In this document: one piece after another, positions 1 to 7,591 of the stretch
Position numbering within the stretch: position 1 is the first letter of the stretch
Layout: each line of letters starts with the position of its first letter
Assembly (NCBI GenBank): GCA_913020705.1
Contig: CAJWBY010000133.1
Coordinates: forward strand, 1-13,329
Length of the DNA: 13,329 nucleotides
Reading direction: 5' to 3'
From: an uncultured Colwellia sp.
GTDB taxonomy: Bacteria > Pseudomonadota > Gammaproteobacteria > Enterobacterales > Alteromonadaceae
Translations under genes and position numbers: made by a program
Notes under the pieces: model-generated
The model's database searches: none
What the model was told of the DNA's origin: nothing
What the model saw: only the letters and a program-made list of their open reading frames with translations

Positions 1-395
1 AAAGTATCTCCGAGTAATTCTCTATAAGCAGCCATGTCAGCAACTCTTGTTTTAAGTAAGAAATCAAAATCACCTGAAACTAAATGACACTCTTGAATAA
101 CATCCAGTTCATGAACGGCACTAGAGAAATCATCAAAAACATCAGGGCTAGTCTTTGTAAGTGTTATTTCAACCAAAACCAATAAAGCTGCTTCAAGTTT
201 TTCAGGATTTAGTATAGCTTGATAGCCTTTTATGTAATTTTCTTTTTCTAATCGTTTAACTCTTTCTAAACAAGGTGTTGGGCTTAAACCTACTCTTTTA
301 GATAACTCTACATTAGATAAACGAGCATTTTTTTGCAGTTCAACTAAAATATTACGATCGATTCTATCTATCGTTTTGTTCTGAAGACTTGTCAT
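1..395 (-). CDS. lrp: Leucine-responsive regulatory protein Lrp (AsnC/Lrp family), 3' end cut by window edge
   Basis: This is a DNA-binding feast/famine regulator that senses amino acids such as leucine or alanine and acts as an oligomer. I translated the minus strand by hand from the ATG at 395. The 131 visible residues compare with about 160 for the family, so the C-terminal end lies beyond base 1. Residues about 8-60 form the AsnC-type helix-turn-helix (D-R-x-D-x-N-I-L, then V-G-L-S-P-T-P-C-L-E-R-V-K-R-L-E). Residues about 65 onward are the ligand-binding RAM domain, including V-S-G-D-F-D-F-L-L-K at 106-115. The gene is divergent from ald, as is common for Lrp-like regulators that activate alanine dehydrogenase. 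There is no strong Shine-Dalgarno sequence before the ATG. Whether it is global Lrp or a local AldR-like regulator cannot be settled here, but the sequence reads as close to enterobacterial Lrp. Confidence 0.93.
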   Translation of the reverse strand, partial: MTSLQNKTIDRIDRNILVELQKNARLSNVELSKRVGLSPTPCLERVKRLEKENYIKGYQAILNPEKLEAALLVLVEITLTKTSPDVFDDFSSAVHELDVIQECHLVSGDFDFLLKTRVADMAAYRELLGDT

Positions 396-530
396 TTTAT
401 AAACAACTAAATAATTTCAATTATACAGGATTATATATCGACAAAACCAATAATACGACAGGTTAATTCGAGAATAACTCACTATAATAGCCGCAAATAT
501 TATAAAAACTATACAACAAGTGAGAAAGTT
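396..530. promoter_or_regulatory. Divergent lrp/ald intergenic region with promoter elements
   Basis: These 135 bp separate the two divergent start codons and must hold both promoters. On the plus strand a perfect TATAAT lies at 483-488, about 42 bases before the ald ATG, with no good -35 match at the usual distance. On the minus strand two TATAAT boxes lie at 430-435 and 420-425, either of which could serve lrp. The region is very AT-rich, as Lrp targets usually are. Binding of Lrp here is inferred from gene arrangement; I could not identify a convincing Lrp consensus site by eye. Confidence 0.5.
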
Positions 531-1652
531 ATGATTATTGGTGTTCCTAAAGAAATTAAAAACCACGAGTACCGTATTGGTTTAACGCCTGCAGGCGTAA
601 ATGAATTAACAGTTAATGGCCATGAAGTCATTGTTGAAAATAACGGCGGCGCGTCTATTGGTTTTGAAAATGCTCAATATATCGCTGCTGGTGCAAAAAT
701 AATTGATACTGCAGCTGAAATATTCGCAACCGCTGATATGATTATTAAAGTAAAAGAGCCTCAAACTGCTGAGTGTTTAATGCTTCGTCCTGGTCAAATT
801 CTTTTCACTTATCTGCACTTAGCACCAGATCCTAAGCAAACTGAATTATTAGTTGCATCTGGCGCTACGTGTATTGCATACGAAACGGTAACGGCTACTG
901 AAGGTGGTTTACCATTATTAGCGCCAATGTCTGAAGTAGCTGGCCGTATGTCTATTCAAGCTGGTGCGCATGCACTTGAAAAAGCTCAGGGCGGTTTAGG
1001 TGCTTTATTAGGTGGTGTTCCAGGTGTTGCTCCAGCTAAAGTATTAATTATTGGCGGCGGTGTTGTTGGAACTCAAGCGGCACGTATGGCAGTAGGAATG
1101 GGAGCTGATGTTACAATATTGGATCGTTCATTACCGCGATTACGTCAATTAGATACAGAATTTGATGGTCGTTTAAAAACAGTTTACTCAACTGCTGATG
1201 CTATGGACCAACTTATTGTTGAAGCTGATCTCGTTATTGGCGCAGTATTAATCCCAGGTGCAGCTGCACCTAAATTAGTATCAAAAGCACATATAAAAAT
1301 GATGAAAAAAGGTGCTGTTGTCGTTGATGTTGCTATTGATCAAGGCGGTTGTTTTGAAACGTCAAAAGCAACAACTCATCAAGATCCAACTTACGTTGTA
1401 GACGACGTTGTTCATTACTGTGTAGCTAACATGCCTGGTGGCGTTGCTCGTACTTCAACTATGGCTTTAACAAACGCAACAATGCCATTTGCAGTAAAAC
1501 TTGCGAATAAAGGTGCAAAACAAGCAATGCTTGATGACGCGCATTTAATGAATGGTTTAAATGTTTTAGGTGGCAAAATCACTTACAAACCAGTAGCTGA
1601 TGTTTTAGGTTACGAATACGTATCCCCAGAACAAGCTATAGCGACTTTATAA
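531..1652 (+). CDS. ald: Alanine dehydrogenase
   Basis: This cytoplasmic enzyme catalyses NAD-dependent reversible oxidative deamination of L-alanine to pyruvate and ammonia. The 373 residues match the usual length of about 370. Family-defining residues sit at their canonical numbers: R15 and K75 (pyruvate binding), catalytic H96 in Y-L-H-L-A-P-D, and D270 in V-D-V-A-I-D-Q-G-G. The Rossmann loop I-G-G-G-V-V-G is at about 174-180. The conserved N-terminus M-I-I-G-V-P-K-E-I-K-N-H-E-Y-R fixes the ATG start, preceded by a modest GAG-type ribosome site. It is divergent from lrp and has its own terminator, so it is probably a single-gene unit. Alanine- or leucine-dependent induction through the neighbouring regulator is likely but inferred. 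Confidence 0.97.
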   Translation: MIIGVPKEIKNHEYRIGLTPAGVNELTVNGHEVIVENNGGASIGFENAQYIAAGAKIIDTAAEIFATADMIIKVKEPQTAECLMLRPGQILFTYLHLAPDPKQTELLVASGATCIAYETVTATEGGLPLLAPMSEVAGRMSIQAGAHALEKAQGGLGALLGGVPGVAPAKVLIIGGGVVGTQAARMAVGMGADVTILDRSLPRLRQLDTEFDGRLKTVYSTADAMDQLIVEADLVIGAVLIPGAAAPKLVSKAHIKMMKKGAVVVDVAIDQGGCFETSKATTHQDPTYVVDDVVHYCVANMPGGVARTSTMALTNATMPFAVKLANKGAKQAMLDDAHLMNGLNVLGGKITYKPVADVLGYEYVSPEQAIATL

Positions 1653-1693
1653 TCATTGAATAAAATATTATATCGCATTAATTAATATATTTT

Positions 1694-1731
1694 AAAAAAC
1701 CTCTGTTATATTTTTAACAGAGGTTTTTTTT
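1694..1731 (+). terminator. Rho-independent terminator of ald
   Basis: An 11-bp perfect stem (AACCTCTGTTA at 1698-1708 pairing with TAACAGAGGTT at 1715-1725) encloses a 6-nt loop. It is preceded by an A-run and followed by a T-run, about 40 bp after the ald stop codon. The flanking A and T runs extend the stem and could let it work in both directions, but there is no gene pointing the other way. Confidence 0.93.
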
Positions 1732-1754
1732 ACTTCAATCTAAAAGCTGACCAT

Positions 1755-1806
1755 TTGGTTAGGTTATGATATATTCATCTAATCATGACCAAAATAATAT
1801 AGAGGA
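1755..1806 (+). promoter_or_regulatory. Putative promoter, operator-like inverted repeat and ribosome site of the oxygenase gene
   Basis: A TTGGTT (1755-1760) and TCTAAT (1778-1783) are 17 bp apart and form a plausible sigma-70 promoter. An inverted repeat with 12-bp arms, 10 of 12 matching, spans 1759-1770 and 1782-1793 with an 11-bp spacer, so it covers the -10 region. An AGAGGA ribosome site at 1801-1806 sits 8 bases before the ATG at 1815 and supports that start. The operator role is inferred from position and symmetry alone. Confidence 0.4.
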
Positions 1807-1814
1807 AATTAATC

Positions 1815-2654
1815 ATGCAAATTCAGATTGTCGATTATCAAGACAAAAATGCTGGAAAATTATTTGTTCAAAGTTTGAGAGAAACCGGTTTCGGTGTCTT
1901 AATAAATCACCCTATTCAACAAGAGCTTGTTGAATCAATTTACAAAAATTGGTTTGAGTTTTTTAGCACTGAAGAAAAGCGTGAATTAAGTTTTGATCCA
2001 AAGAAACAAGACGGCTACTTCTCGCCTGAGATATCTGAAACCGCTAAAGGTCAAACTAAAAAAGATATAAAAGAGTATTTTCATGTTTATCCTTGGGGAA
2101 GAATTCCTGTACAACTAAAAGATGAAATACTCACTTATTATAAGAATGCTTCAGATTTAGCCGCTGAATTACTAGATTGGGTTGAAAAATACAGTCCAGA
2201 GAATGTATCTTCAAAATATTCTGAAAAACTTTCAAATATGATTAAAGATACGCCGAATACATTATTACGTATATTGCATTACCCTCCCCTTAATGGCGAT
2301 GAAGAACCAGGAGCAGTGAGAGCTGCTGCACATGAAGATATTAATTTATTAACCATATTACCTGCTGCTAATGAACCTGGACTTCAAGTGCAACAGCAAG
2401 ACGGTTCATGGGTAGATGTACCTTCTGATTTTGGCAGTTTAATTATAAATATTGGTGACATGTTGCAAGAGGCTTCAGGTGGATATTTCCCTTCTACTAG
2501 CCATCGTGTAATTAATCCATCAGGAGAAGCCAGTAAAAAATCAAGAATATCATTACCATTATTTTTACACCCAAGGGGTGAAGTTGTCTTATCTGAACGT
2601 CATACGTCAGAAAGTTACCTTTTAGAAAGATTAAAAGAACTCGGTGTAAAGTAG
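1815..2654 (+). CDS. Isopenicillin N synthase family 2-oxoglutarate/Fe(II)-dependent dioxygenase, substrate unknown
   Basis: This 279-residue protein is predicted to be a soluble non-haem iron oxygenase with the double-stranded beta-helix fold. The N-terminal DIOX_N-like part (about 1-100) contains G-F-G-V-L-I-N-H at 25-32. The catalytic part shows the iron triad H173-x-D175 (A-H-E-D-I-N-L-L-T) and H230 (S-T-S-H-R-V-I-N-P). The cosubstrate-binding R244-x-S246 motif follows in R-I-S-L-P-L-F. The G-L-Q-V and G-D-M-L-Q segments are typical of the family. Members act on varied small molecules (beta-lactam precursors, ethylene or hormone biosynthesis, amino-acid derivatives), and nothing here shows the substrate. 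No biosynthetic partner genes adjoin it; ald and trxB are separated from it by their own signals. The fold and iron chemistry are secure; the role is unknown. Confidence 0.88.
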   Translation: MQIQIVDYQDKNAGKLFVQSLRETGFGVLINHPIQQELVESIYKNWFEFFSTEEKRELSFDPKKQDGYFSPEISETAKGQTKKDIKEYFHVYPWGRIPVQLKDEILTYYKNASDLAAELLDWVEKYSPENVSSKYSEKLSNMIKDTPNTLLRILHYPPLNGDEEPGAVRAAAHEDINLLTILPAANEPGLQVQQQDGSWVDVPSDFGSLIINIGDMLQEASGGYFPSTSHRVINPSGEASKKSRISLPLFLHPRGEVVLSERHTSESYLLERLKELGVK

Positions 2655-2662
2655 CCATATTT

Positions 2663-2690
2663 GAAGGCATATAAGCAGTTATATGCCTTC
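2663..2690 (+). repeat. Perfect 12-bp hairpin after the oxygenase gene, no T-run
   Basis: GAAGGCATATAA (2663-2674) pairs perfectly with TTATATGCCTTC (2679-2690) around a GCAG loop, 8 bases after the stop codon. No run of T follows on either strand, so it is not a standard Rho-independent terminator. It could protect the mRNA 3' end or pause polymerase; neither is shown by the sequence. Confidence 0.7.
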
Positions 2691-2757
2691 ACTGTACATT
2701 TTACATTGCACTTATAAAAATTATTTATCAAAAAAGTAATTTACCCTCTTGTGATCT

Positions 2758-3770
<1,013 letters not shown>

Positions 3771-3776
3771 TAGGCA

Positions 3777-4487
3777 TTGAAAAACCAGATTATCGAATTG
3801 CTCAATGATGATAATCTGGACTTCCCTCCTCTAAAAAATGCACTAGCAGACCCTAATGGTTTATTAGCTGTTGGCGGTGATTTATCGGTAAAACGTCTTA
3901 AGGCTGCTTATCAAGCGGGTATTTTCCCTTGGTATAGTGATGGCGACCCTATAATGTGGTGGAGCCCTGACCCGCGAGGCATTATTTTAATTGAAAAATT
4001 ACGCATTAATAAAACCCTTCGAAAAGTATTAACACAAAAAAAGTTCACTGTAACATTAAACCAAGCCTTTGATCGCGTTATCAACTATTGTGCTGATGCT
4101 CCGTTTCGTAAAGAAGAAACCTGGATTGTTGATGAAATGCTTTACGCATATCAAAACCTACATAAAAATGGCATTGCACATTCTATTGAAGTTTGGATGG
4201 ACGGTGAATTATCTGGCGGATTGTATGGTGTAGCGATAAATGGTTATTTTTCCGGTGAATCAATGTTTTATAATAAAAGTAACGGTTCTAAAATAGCCTT
4301 GGTTTATTTAAGTGAGTTACTTAAAAGCCAAAACATACCTTTAATTGACTGCCAAATGCTCAACCCATTTTTAGAAAACATGGGCTGCTTAGAAGTTCCA
4401 CGGTCACAGTTTATAGCGATACAGGAAAAAGCATTATCTATTATATTACCCTCAGATTTTTGGTTACCTCGCCAACTCACACTATAA
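3777..4487 (+). CDS. aat: Leucyl/phenylalanyl-tRNA--protein transferase
   Basis: The enzyme transfers Leu or Phe from aminoacyl-tRNA to proteins with N-terminal Arg or Lys, marking them for ClpS/ClpAP degradation. It has 236 residues against 234 in E. coli. Visible signatures are [11 protein letters not shown] at 26-36, [21 protein letters not shown] at 48-68, H-S-I-E-V-W at 135-140, G-G-L-Y-G-V at 147-152, and D-C-Q-M-L-N-P-F-L at 191-199. The start is TTG at 3777, 6 bases after the trxB stop; the N-terminal spacing to P-N-G-L-L fits the family, and no better start exists. An AGG is close by, and translation may be coupled to trxB. The next gene, bpt, belongs to the same pathway. Confidence 0.95.
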   Translation: MKNQIIELLNDDNLDFPPLKNALADPNGLLAVGGDLSVKRLKAAYQAGIFPWYSDGDPIMWWSPDPRGIILIEKLRINKTLRKVLTQKKFTVTLNQAFDRVINYCADAPFRKEETWIVDEMLYAYQNLHKNGIAHSIEVWMDGELSGGLYGVAINGYFSGESMFYNKSNGSKIALVYLSELLKSQNIPLIDCQMLNPFLENMGCLEVPRSQFIAIQEKALSIILPSDFWLPRQLTL

Positions 4488-4494
4488 TATTATT

Positions 4495-5196
4495 ATGAGT
4501 ACAGACTTTCAGCTAGGCATTACCCAGTCATTCCCTTGCAGCTACTTACCGAAAAAAGATGAACGTTTATTGATCGCCACCGATGAGCGGTTACAAAACG
4601 GAGAACATTATGGGTGGTTAATGGCACAAGGGTTTAGGCGCAGTGGTGATCAGATATATCGACCGCATTGCGAGTTATGTTCTGCGTGTAAGTCGTTACG
4701 TGTCTTGGTAAAAGAATTTTTATTATCAAAAAGCCAAAAACGTAATTTAAAGAAGAATAGTCAATTTATTATTAAAATTTCAAATGAAAAAAAAGAAACT
4801 TATTACGCTTTATACGAACAATATATAAATACACTCCATAAAGACGGCACTATGTTCCCTGCAACTGCTGATCAATATAAGAGTTTTATCAGTTGTAACA
4901 TAACAGAGCAGCTATACCTTGAAATTTGGCATGATAATGAACTTATTAGCGTAGCAGTTACTGATATCCTAAAAGACGCTCTATCAGCCGTATATACGTT
5001 TTATCATCCAGATTATAATCGATATGGATTAGGTGTATTTTCAATCCTTAGCCAACTCTCGTTAACCAAAAATATGGGCAAAGAATTCCTCTATTTAGGG
5101 TACCAAATAGACGACTGTAAAAAGATGAATTATAAAAATCGGTATTTCCCTCATCAAGTATTAATTAATAACTCTTGGCAAACCGTAAATAAATAG
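4495..5196 (+). CDS. bpt: Aspartate/glutamate leucyltransferase (Bpt, ATE family)
   Basis: Bpt adds leucine from Leu-tRNA to proteins with N-terminal Asp or Glu, making them substrates for ClpS/ClpAP. The 233 residues match the family. The N-terminal ATE domain has F-P-C15-S-Y-L-P, then G-F-R-R-S-G-D-x-I-Y-R-P-H-C59-E-L-C62-S-A-C65-K-S-L-R-V; the cysteine cluster is typical. The C-terminal GNAT-like half has [14 protein letters not shown] and [19 protein letters not shown]. The ATG is 7 bases after the aat stop with no visible Shine-Dalgarno sequence, so coupling to aat is likely. A TATAAT overlaps the aat stop (4483-4488) but has no clear partner box. The family also includes arginyl-transferases; bacterial members in this context are leucyl-transferases, sometimes labelled ate. 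Confidence 0.93.
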   Translation: MSTDFQLGITQSFPCSYLPKKDERLLIATDERLQNGEHYGWLMAQGFRRSGDQIYRPHCELCSACKSLRVLVKEFLLSKSQKRNLKKNSQFIIKISNEKKETYYALYEQYINTLHKDGTMFPATADQYKSFISCNITEQLYLEIWHDNELISVAVTDILKDALSAVYTFYHPDYNRYGLGVFSILSQLSLTKNMGKEFLYLGYQIDDCKKMNYKNRYFPHQVLINNSWQTVNK

Positions 5197-5205
5197 CACT
5201 ATAGC

Positions 5206-5270
5206 TTTACATTTCACCCTGTATTCGGCATTATCTGCGCAGATTTTTATTTATGCACAACTTTAGAGGT
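5206..5270 (+). promoter_or_regulatory. infA leader: possible promoter, palindrome and ribosome site
   Basis: The 84-bp gap before infA holds TTTACA (5206-5211) and TTATCT (5231-5236), a weak promoter candidate with a 19-bp spacer. A perfect 12-bp palindrome, ATCTGCGCAGAT (5233-5244), follows and leads into a T-rich stretch. AGAGGT (5265-5270) is the ribosome site, 10 bases before the ATG. infA commonly has its own promoter besides read-through from upstream genes; that is the reason to expect one here. Confidence 0.35.
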
Positions 5271-5274
5271 TTAG

Positions 5275-5499
<225 letters not shown>

Positions 5500-5517
5500 T
5501 TAAGACCCTATAAAATC

Positions 5518-5556
5518 AAAAGCCCTGTGAATTTTCATTCACAGGGCTTTTTTATT
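5518..5556 (+). terminator. Rho-independent terminator of infA, likely shared with the convergent phosphatase gene
   Basis: A perfect 15-bp stem (5518-5532 with 5537-5551) has the GC-rich core GCCCTGTGAAT and a TTTC loop. It is followed by a T-rich run on the plus strand. On the minus strand the hairpin is followed by TTTTGATTTTA, a weaker tract, so it may also stop transcripts of the phosphatase gene ending at 5614. Confidence 0.92.
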
Positions 5557-5613
5557 ATTTAATATTTCAACGAAAAATATTTCATAATGATGGATGCAGC
5601 ATAACTTCTAGTG

Positions 5614-6087
5614 CTAGCCAAGTCGTTTTAATAATCCATCACTGGCATCTTCCACAAGATCTAATACAAACTTAAATCCACGTGCTCCACCATAATAAGG
5701 ATCCGGTACTTCGACTTCTTCAAAATTTTCTGCATACTCTAAAAACAATTGAATTTTTTCATGTTGAGCATTTGGTGCTACTTTTTTTAGTTCTTTTATA
5801 TTGTGCTCGTCCATCGCCAATACTAAGTCAAATTTAGCAAAATCTTCTACCGTAATTTTACGAGCTTTGATCTTATCAAACGAATAACCACGTTCTACAC
5901 CAATTTTTTGTGCTCTATGATCTGGCTTTTCACGCGCATGTGAACCAGTGGTACCTGCAGAATCGATTGTTAAGGCTATGCCCTTATCATTCATTTTGTG
6001 TCTAAATACAGCTTCGGCACTTGGTGAACGGCAAATATTGCCCATACATACAAACAACACCGATTTAATGTTTTTTAAGTCTTTCAA
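5614..6087 (-). CDS. Low-molecular-weight protein tyrosine phosphatase
   Basis: The protein removes phosphate from phosphotyrosine (or related small substrates) in the cytoplasm. The 157 residues fit the family. The P-loop C14-M-G-N-I-C-R20-S (C-x5-R) near the N-terminus carries the catalytic cysteine and arginine, and D129-P-Y-Y carries the general acid. The start is TTG at 6087 with an AAGGA ribosome site 8 bases upstream; the first internal Met would cut into the P-loop, so TTG is well supported. In many bacteria such enzymes pair with a BY-kinase (Wzc/Wzb) in polysaccharide loci; no kinase or capsule gene is visible here. It is therefore a stand-alone member, nearer in wording to the general eukaryote-like group than proven Wzb. 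It is convergent with infA. Confidence 0.94.
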   Translation of the reverse strand: MKDLKNIKSVLFVCMGNICRSPSAEAVFRHKMNDKGIALTIDSAGTTGSHAREKPDHRAQKIGVERGYSFDKIKARKITVEDFAKFDLVLAMDEHNIKELKKVAPNAQHEKIQLFLEYAENFEEVEVPDPYYGGARGFKFVLDLVEDASDGLLKRLG

Positions 6088-6322
6088 AAATATATTCCTT
6101 TATTACAATCAAACACTTAACAAATCCAATGGTACACCTGATTTTTTTATTAAGGGTAAAAAATAAACGTTAAAGCTATTAATAGGGTACATTTTTTTTA
6201 TGAAAAAATATAGTTCATTGTTGGATATTCCTAGGATATTTATTTACAAATTAGTATCTTTTATTAGCTTGTATGGGGAGTCAATGATAGACAAGCATTT
6301 GAGATATTTGTTGTGAAAAAAT

Positions 6323-6639
6323 CTATTTATTAAAAACAGTGCAGCTATAAAATATTTTACTATAGAAATGATTACCTAAAACATGAGGTTCCACATTAGG
6401 AATATTCCAATCTATAATAGTAAGTAAATCCATTAATACATCTAAATTTTTATCACCCTTGATAAATGATGATAAAAGTAAAGTGGATTGTTTAATTGTT
6501 TCTGGGAAAGGAACAGTATAAGTAACAATTGGAAAATTACATTATTCTAGCTTTGAACTGATTTTTCTATTTCAGCATCTGACAAATAACGATTATATAT
6601 AGAAGAACAAGCTAAAAGAGTAATGCTAAATAATATCAT
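6323..6639 (-). pseudogene. Apparent remnant of a small lipoprotein gene
   Basis: Two pieces of reading frame lie end to end on the minus strand within a 679-bp stretch (6088-6766) without an intact gene. The first (6639-6547) encodes 30 residues beginning M-I-L-F-S-I-T-L-L-A-C-S-S, a lipobox-like signal (L-L-A-C), then stops at TAG. The second (6541-6323) is open for 72 residues in another frame, has protein-like composition (T-V-P-F-P-E-T, I-I-D-W-N-I-P-N-V-E-P) and ends at TAG. It has no start codon near its beginning. A single indel cannot join them because each frame has a stop at the junction, so more than one lesion or a short deletion is needed. The signal also lacks the usual basic residues. 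A chance pair of open stretches in AT-rich DNA remains possible. I see nothing definable in the rest of the gap (6088-6322 and 6640-6766). Confidence 0.4.
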
Positions 6640-6766
6640 ACTCAAAGATCACATTAAAACGCATGCCTTCGAATATGCTCCGCTCGTATTAAAAGAAAAT
6701 AATAGTTCACTAAAAAATGCGATGAATATCAAATGACGTCAATGACTGTAATTCAATTCCGCAAAC

Positions 6767-7591
6767 TTATATACCAACAGCTTGTTTAACTTTTTCTTTA
6801 TAACTTCTGCTTACCTTTAATTCTTTACCATTACTCATAACTAAATAATATTCTCCATTTAGCTGACTGCAAAATTTATCAACATAATGTTTATTAACGA
6901 TAGTAGAACGATGACTTCGAACAAATTGCTTGGGATCTAACACTTCTTCAAGCTGTTTCATTGTTTTTCTTAGAATATGCGTGGTATTTTGAGTATGAAC
7001 ACACATATAATCTCCGGCTGCGTCGATCCATAAAATATTTTTGACTGGAACACGGCTAACTTCACCTGCATCTTTAATTGCCAAAATATCGGAATAAGAC
7101 GACAAGCTAACACTTTGATTATTAGTTAATTCTTCTAGAATTTTTTCGCAGTCATTACCTGTGACATCACTAACTAGTTGAATTAGTTTTGATTTATGAG
7201 CAGCATTCTCTGTACTGATAACCTTCTGTCTAACTTTGTCCATAGACTCAGCTAAACGATTTTCGTCCGCAGGTTTTAATAGGTAATCTTGAGCATGAAC
7301 TTCAAATGCTTGCAATGCGTATTGATCAAATGCCGTCACAAAAATGATTATCGGTAACTTTAGACCTTGCCCGATAATAGCTTGTACTACATCAAATCCA
7401 TTTAGTCCTGGCATTTGAATATCAAGGAACATCAAGTCAGGTTCATAGGCACGTACCGCTTCAAGTGCTTCCCGACCATTATGACATTGTGCAATAATAT
7501 CAACATCTTCATGATCAGCTAATCTCACTTCAAGACCTTTTCTCGCTAAAGGTTCATCATCAACAATAATTGTTGATAGAAGCATTGTCAT
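6767..7591 (-). CDS. LytTR-family response regulator
   Basis: This is a 274-residue transcriptional regulator of the LytR/AlgR type. The receiver domain (about 5-122) shows the acidic pair D11-D12, the phosphoacceptor D57 in F-L-D-I-Q-M-P-G, T86 and K106 in Y-L-L-K-P-A. A linker leads to a LytTR DNA-binding domain at about 178-272, with I-L-W-I-D-A-A-G-D-Y, F-V-R-S-H-R-S-T-I-V-N and L-K-V-S-R-S-Y. Its ATG (7591) overlaps the stop of the upstream sensor gene as ATGA, and AGAGGA is 6 bases before it, so the start is firm. It pairs with the LytS-like kinase. LytTR proteins bind direct repeats of about 9 bp; the target genes are not evident here. Confidence 0.95.
   Translation of the reverse strand: MTMLLSTIIVDDEPLARKGLEVRLADHEDVDIIAQCHNGREALEAVRAYEPDLMFLDIQMPGLNGFDVVQAIIGQGLKLPIIIFVTAFDQYALQAFEVHAQDYLLKPADENRLAESMDKVRQKVISTENAAHKSKLIQLVSDVTGNDCEKILEELTNNQSVSLSSYSDILAIKDAGEVSRVPVKNILWIDAAGDYMCVHTQNTTHILRKTMKQLEEVLDPKQFVRSHRSTIVNKHYVDKFCSQLNGEYYLVMSNGKELKVSRSYKEKVKQAVGI

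Noticed and set aside
4483..4488. TATAAT overlapping the aat stop codon just before bpt
   Set aside because: There is no -35 partner, and it is too close to the bpt start for a usual leader; AT-rich chance match.
5948..6166. Plus-strand open frame of 72 codons
   Set aside because: It lies mostly antisense to the phosphatase gene, whose P-loop and start are well supported.
6200..6316. A 38-codon plus-strand ORF starting M-K-K-Y-S-S-L-L in the 679-bp gap
   Set aside because: There is no credible ribosome site, no recognisable domain, and short ORFs are expected by chance in AT-rich DNA.
6734..6741. TGACGTCA palindrome downstream of the LytTR regulator gene
   Set aside because: Eight-base palindromes are common by chance, and there is no promoter or stem extending it.
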